Assembly (NCBI GenBank): GCA_045105235.1
Contig: JBGCDH010000059.1
Coordinates: 62,001 to 126,000, forward strand
Length of the DNA: 64,000 nt
Reading direction: 5' to 3'
Source of the DNA: GCA-2684655 sp045105235
GTDB lineage: Bacteria > Planctomycetota > UBA1135 > UBA2386
Shown: positions 53,937 through 62,762 of the stretch, piece after piece
How the letters are laid out: every line of letters starts with the position of its first letter
Position numbering within the stretch: position 1 is the first letter of the stretch
Notes under the pieces: model-generated
Told to the model about the DNA's origin: nothing
What the model saw: the letters and a program-made list of their open reading frames with translations, nothing else
Database searches by the model: none
Made by a program: the position numbers and the translations under genes

Positions 53937-54007
53937 GGTCGCTGCTTACGCATCCTGCGACAGAGAAGCGAGAACTCGCGGCGCTTTTCGCTATCGTGCC
54001 TTGGCGC

Positions 54008-54916
54008 GTGCCCCAACCTGCAGACCAGTCGAAGTCGCTTGTCCCCCACCTCCTGCTGACCATGCTGGTCGCGATCTGGGGCGGCAGCTTCGTGGTCGCC
54101 AAGGTCGGACTCGAAACGGTGACGCCGTTTGCCCTGGTCGCGTCGCGCTTCGTGATCGGAGCGCTGTGCGTGCTGCCGTTCTTTCTGCGCACGACGCGCG
54201 AACAGCGCCGAGGCACGTTCGGCCCCGCAGTGCTCGCCGGCCTCGTGCTTGCGATCCCATACTTCCTGCAGATGTATGGGGTGCGCGAAACGACCGCGTC
54301 GGTTGGCGGCTTCATGACCGGCCTGATCGTGATCTTGGTCGCAGCCGGCGGCGCGCTGTTCTTCCACGAACGCCTCGGGCCGCGCGCGCTGTTTGGCCTG
54401 CTGCTCGGGGTCACCGGCATCGTCGTGCTGTGCCTGGCCGTCGAAAGCGCCCCGGGCGGCGTTCAGCAAAACACGCTGCGCGGCGTGCTGCTGCAGGTCG
54501 GATCCGCGTTCGGGTTTGCCGCCCACATCCTGCTGCTGTCGCACTACGGCAACCGACTTGCGATCGCGCCGTTCACGTTCTGGCAGCTCGCGTTCACCGC
54601 CGTGCTCGCATCGGCGGCCACCTGGCTGCTCGGCGGCGTCGCAGCCGACGGCGTCGAAACGCTGACGGTCGACTTTGGGCTCGTGCTGGTGCTCGCGTAT
54701 CTTGGCGTGCTGGCAACCGGCGTCGCCATCGGCGTGCAGGCGACCGTACAGCCCAAGATCCCGCCGACCCACGTGGCGCTGCTGTTCGCCATGCAGCCGC
54801 TGTTTGCCGCGCTCAGCGGCTGGCTGTTTCAAGGCGACTCGCTCGGCCCATGGCAGTGGGCCGGTGGTGCCCTGATCGTGCTTGGCGTCATCGCCGTGGC
54901 CCGCGATCGCCGCTGA
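54008..54916 (+). CDS. EamA-family (drug/metabolite) transporter
   Basis: A 302-residue inner-membrane protein with ten membrane helices in two EamA repeats (LLLTMLVAIWGGSFVVAKVGLE and LRGVLLQVGSAFGFAAHILLLSHYGNR). The GTG at 54008 is chosen; another in-frame GTG is at 53996. Conserved EamA features are the W-G-x-x-F at the start of helix 1 and PFALVASRFVIGALCVLP. The group exports small metabolites such as amino acids or purines. The substrate is unknown. Confidence 0.88.
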   Translation: MPQPADQSKSLVPHLLLTMLVAIWGGSFVVAKVGLETVTPFALVASRFVIGALCVLPFFLRTTREQRRGTFGPAVLAGLVLAIPYFLQMYGVRETTASVGGFMTGLIVILVAAGGALFFHERLGPRALFGLLLGVTGIVVLCLAVESAPGGVQQNTLRGVLLQVGSAFGFAAHILLLSHYGNRLAIAPFTFWQLAFTAVLASAATWLLGGVAADGVETLTVDFGLVLVLAYLGVLATGVAIGVQATVQPKIPPTHVALLFAMQPLFAALSGWLFQGDSLGPWQWAGGALIVLGVIAVARDRR

Positions 54917-55000
54917 CGCGTCCGGCAAAGATGCGAAAAAATGCGCGATAGCCGCGAGAGGATTGGCCGCGCGCAGCACTCCCGTAGGCAGAACCTGCGC

Positions 55001-56572
55001 ATGAACAACCGACGCCTACCAAAGATCTTCTCCGCCGCAATACCGGGACTGCTGCTGCTCGCGACGGCCACCGCAACAGGCCAGGAGCCCAACGTGCTGC
55101 CGCTGGCGAAGAGCTACCACGTCGGCGCCTACAGCGGCCGCACCGACGCCACGAGTTCGGAGCAGGAGCTGGCGGCAACCATCGGCGAGCTCACGTTTCA
55201 GCCCAACGGCACCTTCGCCGGCTTGATCGACAACTACGAGACGAACCTCGTCACCGGCACGATCGCCAACCTCGCCGACCCGGTCGGCGGCACCTACACG
55301 GTGCGCGGCGACGGCATCGCGGTTCTGGACGTCGATCCGAGCAATCCAGGAACCGATACGGCACCGTTTTGGATCACGCCCAGCGGCAACCTGATCTACA
55401 CGGCGACCGGAACATCGAATAGCCAGGCGCAGACGATCCTCGCGATCGAAACGAGCACCGGCCTCGGCAACGCCACGCTCAGCGGCACCTACGCATTCGA
55501 GCGGCAGACTATCGAGTTTGTCGGCGGCGTCTGGAACGTCCAGCGCTCGTTCGGAACGGTCGTCTTTGACGGTGCAGGAGGCGCCAACATCTCGCAGACA
55601 ACGACGCTGGTGACGCCAACTGCGACCACCACATCGCCGGCCGCGACTGGAACCGAGACCTATTCGGTCGCATCCGACGGCAGCGTTTCGATCGGCGGCG
55701 ACCAGGGCGCGGTCACGGCCGACGGCGAGCTGCTGTTCGCCGTGCTCACGGGATCGAGCGGCAGGGTTGGCATGGTCATTGCGATCCGCATCGACACAAG
55801 CAACACACTTGGCGACATCGCCGGCCGCTTCGGCATGATCAGCAACGGCTTTGATCTCGACACGAGCGCCTTCACACCTCGTTCGCGCACGCTGTCTGGC
55901 TCGCTCGACTTCACCGAAAACAGCCCCAGCATCGGCACCTGGGCTGCTGATGGCGTCGCCGTCGACAGCCGCCCACAGGGACTGCAGTCCAACCCGATCA
56001 CGCCGAACACCGGCGCGGCAACGCTGCTACCAAGCAGCGGTGAGCTCACGCTTGCGGCGCTGGATTCCGGCACCGCAGCGCGGGTTTCCGCGTCGGGACG
56101 CTACCTGCTCGGCTCGACTGCTTCGACCGACTCAAGCCAGCTGTTCGCCGCGCGACTTTGCTCCGTGTCCAATCCCATCGGCACCGCAACGGCTGGCACG
56201 GGAGGCATCGAGCCGCTGCTTGGCATGCGCACCTTCCCAACGCTAGGCAACGCATCGTTTGCGTTCGCGATCGAGAATGGTCTTGGCGGCGCCTTCGCCG
56301 CGCTGCCGATAGCGCTCGCGCCGGCACCCGGCATTCCGGCGCTCGGAGGAGTCCTTTGGATCGATCCAACGGCCGTCGGCACGGTCGCCTCCGCGCTGCT
56401 CAGCGGCACAGCAGGTGCAGCCGGCGTCGGCAGCGGCCTGAGCCCATTCGCGATCCCCGCCAACCCAGCGCTGGCCGGCTTTGAGCTGTTTGCACAGGCA
56501 CTGGTCTTCGATGCTGCTGCGCCCGGCAACTTGGCCATGTCGCGCGGCTACCGCGTAACGCTGTGCCCCTGA
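55001..56572 (+). CDS. Secreted repeat-containing protein with lineage-type C-terminal module
   Basis: A 523-residue exported protein. The ATG at 55001 precedes the signal peptide (IFSAAIPGLLLLATATATGQ). An earlier in-frame ATG adds 20 charged residues and is rejected. The body is beta-rich with two diverged halves built on the pattern GTYTVRGDGIAVLDV / TETYSVASDGSVSIGGD, suggesting repeated beta-sandwich units. The C-terminus (FPTLGNASFAFAIENGLGG to NPALAGFELFAQALVFDAAAPGNLAMSRG) matches the module at the ends of the proteins at 20689-23796 and, partly, 16992-18143. No catalytic residues are visible. It is convergent with the bestrophin-like gene, with only 4 bp between stops. Confidence 0.75.
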   Translation: MNNRRLPKIFSAAIPGLLLLATATATGQEPNVLPLAKSYHVGAYSGRTDATSSEQELAATIGELTFQPNGTFAGLIDNYETNLVTGTIANLADPVGGTYTVRGDGIAVLDVDPSNPGTDTAPFWITPSGNLIYTATGTSNSQAQTILAIETSTGLGNATLSGTYAFERQTIEFVGGVWNVQRSFGTVVFDGAGGANISQTTTLVTPTATTTSPAATGTETYSVASDGSVSIGGDQGAVTADGELLFAVLTGSSGRVGMVIAIRIDTSNTLGDIAGRFGMISNGFDLDTSAFTPRSRTLSGSLDFTENSPSIGTWAADGVAVDSRPQGLQSNPITPNTGAATLLPSSGELTLAALDSGTAARVSASGRYLLGSTASTDSSQLFAARLCSVSNPIGTATAGTGGIEPLLGMRTFPTLGNASFAFAIENGLGGAFAALPIALAPAPGIPALGGVLWIDPTAVGTVASALLSGTAGAAGVGSGLSPFAIPANPALAGFELFAQALVFDAAAPGNLAMSRGYRVTLCP

Positions 56573-56576
56573 GTGG

Positions 56577-57566
56577 TCACATCAAAATCTGGCGCCGGGG
56601 CCCGATCGGCGCCGGCAAGTCCACGTCGCCGATGAGTTCGAGCATGTCGATTTCGATCGTGCGACACATGGCACTGATGGGAACGTCGTTCGGGCTGCCT
56701 TCAAATGGGTTTTCCGAAGTCGTGCCGATGCGATCCATCGTGTGAAACACCCAGGCGATCATCGTCGCCAGCGGAATCGTCATCAGAATCCACTCCGGCG
56801 CGCTTCGCTGCATCTCGGCAGCAATCGCGAACGGTAGCAGCGCGATGAAGAGCCAGACGAAAACCCGGTTCATCGTCGCGAACTGGCGGGGATAGGGGAA
56901 GTTCTTGATGCGCTCGGCCTTGCCCTGCAAGTTGACCATTTCGGTAACCAAGCGCGCCAGTTCGACGTGTCGGTACGCATCGATCACGCCAAGGTCGGCA
57001 AGCCGCTGTAGCTCGGCGGCATGCAGCGAAAGCAGAACCACCGTGCGATTCCGGCACTGCTGCACACTCTGCCACTCGGTCTCATCGAGCCGCTGCTTGA
57101 GTTCGCCTTCGACATCGAGCCCGTCTTCCGGGATCTGGTAGAAGGCCTCGCGGTAGCGCCTGTCGGCCGCAACCACAGCGCTCTCCCAATCGCGCTTTTG
57201 GCGTAGCTGGTAGCGCAAAGCCGTCAGCCACGCGACGTGACGCAGCACGCTTGCACGAACCCGCGCCGCTTGTGCCGGGCCGGCAAACTCACGCAGATGG
57301 ATCGCAAACGCGCGGCTGACGTTGAGAATACCGCCCCAAATCTGGCGCGCCTCCCACAGTCGTCCGTAGGCCGCATTGCTGCGGAAGCCCGTCATGAACG
57401 CAACGGCCGTGCCCATCACCGCGACCGGCTGCCACGGCAACGACGGCAGAGGCACGCCCACCATACACAGCGACGCCGGCAGCGACGCAATGGCGAGGTA
57501 GACCAGCGTCTGGCGCCAGGTCCAGCGGAACACCTCGAGAAAGGAGTAGTGACGGCCTGCGTGCAT
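56577..57566 (-). CDS. Bestrophin-family anion channel-like protein
   Basis: A 329-residue membrane protein of the bestrophin/RFP-TM (UPF0187) family. Readable hallmarks are the N-terminal WRQTLVYLAIAS, FRSNAAYGRLWEARQIWGGILN, the cytoplasmic FPYPRQFATMNRVFVWLF and the neck/C-terminal ENPFEGSPNDVPISAMCRTIEIDMLEL. Bacterial homologues form pentameric channels for Cl- or K+/Na+. Which ion is carried here cannot be told. The length is normal for the family. Confidence 0.9.
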   Translation of the reverse strand: MHAGRHYSFLEVFRWTWRQTLVYLAIASLPASLCMVGVPLPSLPWQPVAVMGTAVAFMTGFRSNAAYGRLWEARQIWGGILNVSRAFAIHLREFAGPAQAARVRASVLRHVAWLTALRYQLRQKRDWESAVVAADRRYREAFYQIPEDGLDVEGELKQRLDETEWQSVQQCRNRTVVLLSLHAAELQRLADLGVIDAYRHVELARLVTEMVNLQGKAERIKNFPYPRQFATMNRVFVWLFIALLPFAIAAEMQRSAPEWILMTIPLATMIAWVFHTMDRIGTTSENPFEGSPNDVPISAMCRTIEIDMLELIGDVDLPAPIGPRRQILM

Positions 57567-57673
57567 TGCTTCGAAATCGAACCTGCAACGAGTCGGAACG
57601 CGAGACTCCGCGCGCCAGTGGGGTCTACCGATCCTAAGCCGCTACCGCGGAGACCGCACGCGCGACCCGACGG

Positions 57674-58273
57674 CTATGGCGAGTCCGGCGAGCCCGGTGC
57701 CCGCAGGGCCTTCTCGATGCGCCGATCCGGCAGCAGCCACATGCATGCCACGAGCACGTAGAGCACGTCTGCAAGCCACGGCACCGCGAAGGCCAACGGC
57801 AACGCAAGCAAGTAGACAACGAGGGAAGCCGTGCCCTTGACGTCTCGCCCCAGCGCTACGGCCAACAGCGAATCAGCACCATGAGCTCGCACGATGGCGC
57901 GCTGAAGAAGTCGATAGGCGACACCCGCCATCAGCAGCACACCGCCGTAAAGAACAGTTGGAGCCGAGGCGAAGCGATTGGCACCAACCCATGCAGTCGC
58001 AAACGGCACCAGCGACAGCCAGAACAACAGGTGCATGTTGGTCCATAGGATGCCCGCTGAAACGCGCTCGACGGAGTGCATCAGATGGTGGTGGTTGTTC
58101 CAGTAGATCGCCAGATAGACAAAACTCAGCACGTAGCTGCCGAACAACGGCAGCACCGGCACCAAAGCGCTCCACTCTGCGCCGGCACGCGGAATCTTCA
58201 TCTCGAGAACCATGATTGTGATGACGATCGCCAGTACACCGTCGCTGAACGCCTCGAGTCGACCTCTTCGCAT
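57674..58273 (-). CDS. TMEM175-family (DUF1211) channel-like protein
   Basis: A 199-residue membrane protein with six helices and the family signature in helix 1, RLEAFSDGVLAIVITIMVLEMKIP (R-x-x-x-F-S-D-G). YWNNHHHLMHSVERV and LFWLSLVPFATAWVG in later helices are also conserved. Bacterial TMEM175 proteins form tetrameric potassium channels with one repeat per subunit, unlike the two-repeat animal form. It lies 107 bp upstream of the bestrophin-like gene on the same strand, so both may be expressed together as ion channels. Confidence 0.88.
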   Translation of the reverse strand: MRRGRLEAFSDGVLAIVITIMVLEMKIPRAGAEWSALVPVLPLFGSYVLSFVYLAIYWNNHHHLMHSVERVSAGILWTNMHLLFWLSLVPFATAWVGANRFASAPTVLYGGVLLMAGVAYRLLQRAIVRAHGADSLLAVALGRDVKGTASLVVYLLALPLAFAVPWLADVLYVLVACMWLLPDRRIEKALRAPGSPDSP

Positions 58274-58338
58274 CGTCTACACATCCTCGCGGCCGGAAAC
58301 CGTCTCGCAACGGTCGAATCGCGTCTCAGCTACAAGAC

Positions 58339-58905
58339 ATGAATCCCACCAAGCACGGGCCTTCGCGGCTTTCCCTGGCCAGAACCGCATCCTTCGCGTT
58401 CGCGTTCGGGCTAGGACTCGTCGGCGGCTGCAGCAGCGTCGTCCTTGAGCAGGACCCGAACTACGCGTTCGGAGACGTCACGACATTCGCCTGGAGGGCA
58501 GCTCCGCGCTACGCCGCCGGAGCGGCAACCGGCGAACTCGACCACCTGCGCACACTCGAGAATCGCATCGAGCGGCAGCTCGACGCGCGCGGCATCCGCC
58601 TCGTGCCCAAGAAGCGCGCCCACATCGTCGTCAGTGCCACCCTCGCCGTCGAAACCGGGACGGAGAGCACCGACCGCACGTATGCGACCTACGCCAGCGA
58701 GCAGTTCGAGGAGGGCATCCTGACCGTGCAGGTATTCGATCGCGCCAAGCGCAAGTTGATTTGGGCAGGCGAAGGCCGCGAGCGTCTGCGCGTCAAGGCG
58801 CGGTCTTTCGGGCAACTGGTCGCGCGCTATGAGCCCACCAACGAGCCGCGGGTCTGGCCGATCGAAAAGATGGTGGACCGCGTCCTCGCGCGAATCCCTC
58901 GATGA
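58339..58905 (+). CDS. DUF4136 lipoprotein
   Basis: A 188-residue envelope lipoprotein. A positively charged N-terminus and hydrophobic stretch end in the lipobox LVGGC (Cys31). The mature part has the DUF4136 pattern: DPNYAFGDVTTFAWR near the start, a region with LENRIERQLDARGIRLVPKKRAHIVVSATLAVE, and the C-terminal helix VWPIEKMVDRVLARIP. The family's function is unknown. Proteins of this type are outer-membrane or periplasmic. It is divergent from the TMEM175-like gene (65 bp). Confidence 0.88.
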   Translation: MNPTKHGPSRLSLARTASFAFAFGLGLVGGCSSVVLEQDPNYAFGDVTTFAWRAAPRYAAGAATGELDHLRTLENRIERQLDARGIRLVPKKRAHIVVSATLAVETGTESTDRTYATYASEQFEEGILTVQVFDRAKRKLIWAGEGRERLRVKARSFGQLVARYEPTNEPRVWPIEKMVDRVLARIPR

Positions 58906-58932
58906 CGGCCGACGGACTGCGGAGCATCGAGG

Positions 58933-61900
58933 CTACGGCAGCGACCGCCCCAGAACCGGGTCTTCGCCATCGCTGACGTAGTCGCCGATACGGAACACGA
59001 GATCGCGGTAGTTGCGCACATCGAGCACCGCCAGCGACTGCACCGAGCGCAGCGCCAGCACGTCGCGGCGCACTCCCGGCCCCGCTTGGTAGACCCGCGA
59101 GAACGTCTCGAGCGCATGCTCGCGCGGCTTGCGATCGGCAGGCACCTTGTGCCACGCATCGAGCACGGTGCGGGTGTGGTCCGTGTTTTGCTCGTAGCCA
59201 ACCCGCAGGCAGCTTCGTGCTTCCGGCGGCAGCTCCTTGCCGTTGCGCTCGATCCAGCGATCGACCGGGTGCGAGACGAACAGTCCGCGCACCCACCACC
59301 ATGCTCGACTCAGCCACGGCAGACGCTCCTCGCTCGCCAGCAGCTCCGGCAACACCTCGGTGCGCCAGCGCTCGCACCGCATCAGCGTGCGAGCATCGTC
59401 CTTATCGGCGATCCACGCGCAGGTCACCGCAAGCTCGCCGGCCCGGCGGCGCTCCTCATCCGGCTCGCCAAGGCGCATATCGTGCAGCACCGGCCACGAC
59501 GGCGTCGATGCGTGCAGGGCCGCGACTTCGCGCCGCACGCCCTCGGCCTTTTCGCGCAGCGAGACGGCCTCGCGCTCACGCATGTGCAAGAACCGCAGGT
59601 CGCGTTCGATCTCGGGGCGCTCGTCTTCGTAGGACTCACGCGACCAGCCTGCCGGCGCCCCCGAATACGTCGGGTCGATGCTCAGCCGCAGGCGCACCGC
59701 TTCGAGCAGGCCCGGAGCCTTCATGCGATGGATCTTGCGCAGGGCGACCGAAAACGGCGCTTCGCCAATATCGCGCCGCTGCATCGCGACTTCGGAATCG
59801 AGCACCTCGCGCACGATCTGACGCACCTTGCCAACAACCCAGCCGATCGTGCGAACAAAGCGCCAGACCAGCATCAGCGGGGCGAGCAGCACGCGACCGT
59901 GCGACAAGCGGGTCTCATAGAAGCGCAGCGGATTGAAGCTGCGGTCTTGCTTGGGCAGATGGTTGACCGGGCGCGTGCCGAAGATTTCACGGATCATCGT
60001 GCGCCGGTCGAAGCGCACGACTTCGAGCACGTCCTCGCCGAACACAGCGGCCAGGTGGCGATCGCGCTCGGCGTCACCGCCGAGAAAGTCCAGCGCCGTA
60101 AACTCCGTCGTCGGATAGTTGGCGCCGACCTCGTGAACCTCTTCATCCTTGGGCGTGCGCCCCCCGCGCGGGTCACGCCGCCGCTCAAGCCAAACGCGCA
60201 TCTTGTCGAGCACGCCGACATCGACGTAGTCGCGCTGGGAAAGCGGCACGCAATAGCTGTTGTAGCCGGCGATACGCTTGGCGGATTCGACCGCGATGCT
60301 CTCGGTGATGAAGCGGAACCACAGGTAGGGCCCGCTAAAGAGCGAACCGTCATCGAGCTTGAGCTTGCGCAGCCGGCGACGCTCGCGGTTGTCGACGTGA
60401 AGAAACTCCTGCCGCAGGTTCTCGAGCGACTGGTTGGCCAGCAGCTGTTCGGTCGTCTTGACGTCGCTGATGTGCAGCGGCGCACCGTCGAGAAAGTGCA
60501 GGTAGAGCAGCGCCGTTCGGTTGCTCTCGAGGCAAACGTGGTTGGGCACGTCGTCCGCGGCAATCGGCACACCGGTGCGGGCGCTGTTGAGCTGCTCGGC
60601 GAGGATCGCGCGCGCGTGCCGCTGGTTGCGCGGATCGTTGAAAACACGCTGCACGAGGAAGTCGAGGTCTTCCTGCTCGTAGCGCGACTGCACGCGCTCA
60701 AGCTGCGAGATGAAGTGGGCTTCACTCGTCAGTCGGTAGGCCTCGGCAGCCTGGCCGGCGAGACGCTTCATCCAGTGGCCGATCGCGAGACCGACGATGC
60801 AAAACCCGCCGAGCAGCACCAGTGGCCAGCCAACGTACTTTTGCAGATCGACGACCCCAATCAGCCGGTCCAGCAGCAAGAACAGACCGCCGAACAGCAA
60901 GAGCCGGACCGCCGGTCGCTGCGTCGCCTTGACCATCGCCGACGCGACCCGATCGAGAATCTGCGGGCCCGTGACAATCCCGTGCAGGTCGGCGAAGAAC
61001 AGCAGTCGCCCGTGCCAGGACTCCAGCCAGTCCGCCGACCGCCGGGCGAGCGCCACAATGCGTTCTTCGGGTGAGATCGGCAGCGGATAGACGGCCAGCC
61101 GGCGAATCAGCGGCAGCCAGCGCACCGGCACGGCCGACACGATGCGCACGACGCGATCGAGCGCCTGCACGTCGCCCTTTTTGAGGTAGCGGCCGATATC
61201 CTGCGTGCGCAGCGCATAGAGGAATTCAATCGCGTCGCCGATCGCAATATCGCGACCCGCCGTCTGCTGCTTCGGCACCGCCAACGCCGCCGGCTGCAGG
61301 GCTTCCATGGCCGTGCGCGCTGCGAGGATCCGCTGGTGGAGCACTTCACGACGCTGTTCGCGCGGCAGCAGGCGCACCAGCTCGTGCTCACGCCGCAGCG
61401 ACTGGAACAGCAGGTCGCGCAAATCCTCTTCTTCAACCGGGCGCTCGACTTCAACGGCCGCGGGCACAAACACAAACTCGCGATTGAGGTAGCGTGCAAA
61501 GCGCGACGCCAGCCCATCGAGACCGCGCACCAAGAACAGCAGCAGCCGCGCCGAGCGCAGCAGCGGACGCAGCGCCTGCACGTAGCGAGCCGCCCAGGCC
61601 ACCCGCATCAGGCGCAGCGCGCGAACCATCAGCACGCTGTCGCCCGCCGCCCCGCTTGCCGAGAACAAGAAGATCACCGACGGGATCGCCGGCAGCAGGT
61701 CGGTCAGCGCATTGCGCCAGAACCACGACATGCGCGAGGGGTGCAGGACCAGCTCGAAGCAGAAATCCGCGATGAAGAACAGGCACGCGATCGCGTCGAT
61801 CCAGTGAAAGATCAGCTTCTGCCCGTCCGTCAGATCCACGGCCTGCTCGATCACCAGGGTGACCAACACGACCAGCAGCAAAACGAAGTTGGTCGTCTCG

Positions 61901-62538
61901 ACGATCGCGACGCCGCGCCGGCCGATCCGGCGTTCGAGCCGCTTGGCGAGCACGCGGTCATCGGCGGCACGCAGCAGCCGACGACCCAAGCGACGGCAGC
62001 GCCGCGACTGAACCTTTTGCGACATGCGCACCAGCAGCACGCCCGAGCAGCGGAGCAGCTCGATCTGTTCTTCGATGGACAGATCGTCGATCGCCGTCGT
62101 CAGCAGCGCAAAACGCTCCGAGACATCGTTGCCAAGGATCGTCTCGGTCGTGAACTGCTCGAGCCCGTCTTCGATCGCCTGCTTGCACTGCCGGCGCAGC
62201 TCAAACTCATTGGCCGCCGCGGCGGCCGCCTGCGCCTCGGCCAGGTCGAGCAGAACCGCCGGCTCGGGCTTCGCGGCCACCAGGTGGCGGACGCGCAGGG
62301 CCAACCAGTCACGCCGCACCTCAACCAGGTCGTCGCGCAGCGCTTCCGAGCGCGTGCTGTGGAACGCCTCGAGCCAACGCTGCTCGCGCCCCAAGATCTC
62401 CGCCTCGATACCGCTGCCGACCGACAGGCGCGTACGCTCGTCGAGCAAGGCGCGCGCCGTCTCCGCGGGGTCCGCCGGCGTGTCGTGCAGGAGCGCACGC
62501 AGCACAGGGAGTTCGGCGGTCGTATCAGTCGGCGTCAT
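58933..62538 (-). CDS. Large membrane protein with voltage-sensor-like domain and no pore
   Basis: A 1201-residue protein. About 190 residues of cytoplasmic helices come first. A voltage-sensor-like block follows: VETTNFVLLLVVLVTLVIE, WIDAIACLFFIADFCFELVLH, DLLPAIPSVIFLF and the S4-like VLMVRALRLMRVAWAARYVQALRPLLRSARL with spaced arginines. The expected S5-pore-S6 is missing and no selectivity filter is seen. Two more membrane segments (AVRLLLFGGLFLLLDRLIG, WPLVLLGGFCIVGLAIGHW) lie about 250 residues later, then 550 cytoplasmic residues rich in charged helices, with no recognisable enzyme domain. I do not recognise the family. The possibility of a voltage-sensing regulator is inference. Confidence 0.75.
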   Translation of the reverse strand: MTPTDTTAELPVLRALLHDTPADPAETARALLDERTRLSVGSGIEAEILGREQRWLEAFHSTRSEALRDDLVEVRRDWLALRVRHLVAAKPEPAVLLDLAEAQAAAAAANEFELRRQCKQAIEDGLEQFTTETILGNDVSERFALLTTAIDDLSIEEQIELLRCSGVLLVRMSQKVQSRRCRRLGRRLLRAADDRVLAKRLERRIGRRGVAIVETTNFVLLLVVLVTLVIEQAVDLTDGQKLIFHWIDAIACLFFIADFCFELVLHPSRMSWFWRNALTDLLPAIPSVIFLFSASGAAGDSVLMVRALRLMRVAWAARYVQALRPLLRSARLLLFLVRGLDGLASRFARYLNREFVFVPAAVEVERPVEEEDLRDLLFQSLRREHELVRLLPREQRREVLHQRILAARTAMEALQPAALAVPKQQTAGRDIAIGDAIEFLYALRTQDIGRYLKKGDVQALDRVVRIVSAVPVRWLPLIRRLAVYPLPISPEERIVALARRSADWLESWHGRLLFFADLHGIVTGPQILDRVASAMVKATQRPAVRLLLFGGLFLLLDRLIGVVDLQKYVGWPLVLLGGFCIVGLAIGHWMKRLAGQAAEAYRLTSEAHFISQLERVQSRYEQEDLDFLVQRVFNDPRNQRHARAILAEQLNSARTGVPIAADDVPNHVCLESNRTALLYLHFLDGAPLHISDVKTTEQLLANQSLENLRQEFLHVDNRERRRLRKLKLDDGSLFSGPYLWFRFITESIAVESAKRIAGYNSYCVPLSQRDYVDVGVLDKMRVWLERRRDPRGGRTPKDEEVHEVGANYPTTEFTALDFLGGDAERDRHLAAVFGEDVLEVVRFDRRTMIREIFGTRPVNHLPKQDRSFNPLRFYETRLSHGRVLLAPLMLVWRFVRTIGWVVGKVRQIVREVLDSEVAMQRRDIGEAPFSVALRKIHRMKAPGLLEAVRLRLSIDPTYSGAPAGWSRESYEDERPEIERDLRFLHMREREAVSLREKAEGVRREVAALHASTPSWPVLHDMRLGEPDEERRRAGELAVTCAWIADKDDARTLMRCERWRTEVLPELLASEERLPWLSRAWWWVRGLFVSHPVDRWIERNGKELPPEARSCLRVGYEQNTDHTRTVLDAWHKVPADRKPREHALETFSRVYQAGPGVRRDVLALRSVQSLAVLDVRNYRDLVFRIGDYVSDGEDPVLGRSLP

Positions 62539-62573
62539 GCAGCGCGTATGCGTTGGTAGGAGCCGCGAGATTT

Positions 62574-62595
62574 CTAGTGTCGTGCATCTGATATC
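62574..62595. repeat. 22-bp dispersed repeat, copy 2
   Basis: CTAGTGT, one variable base, then GTGCATCTGATATC. It matches the reverse complement of 33390-33411 at 21 of 22 positions. It lies in the 224-bp gap between the sigma/anti-sigma operon and the large membrane protein gene, in which no gene is recognised. Confidence 0.85.
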
Positions 62596-62762
62596 GGGGG
62601 ATCGTCAGCAGGGCCTGCGGACGGCCATTTTGCGAATCACACGGGCGCGGAATGTTACCGACATCCGCACGTAGATCGGCACTGCCGTGCTTCGTCTTCT
62701 TGCCTCTTCGGCCCGAATTGCTGCCGACGCAGCGCTGCGCCTGGCGAAAAGAGACGCTCGCC

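Noticed and set aside
59086..61074. 662-residue plus-strand open frame opposite the large membrane protein
   Set aside because: Antisense shadow with no recognisable domain. Long mirror frames are expected at this GC content. The same holds for frames opposite the molybdoenzyme, boxB, S46 peptidase and porin genes.
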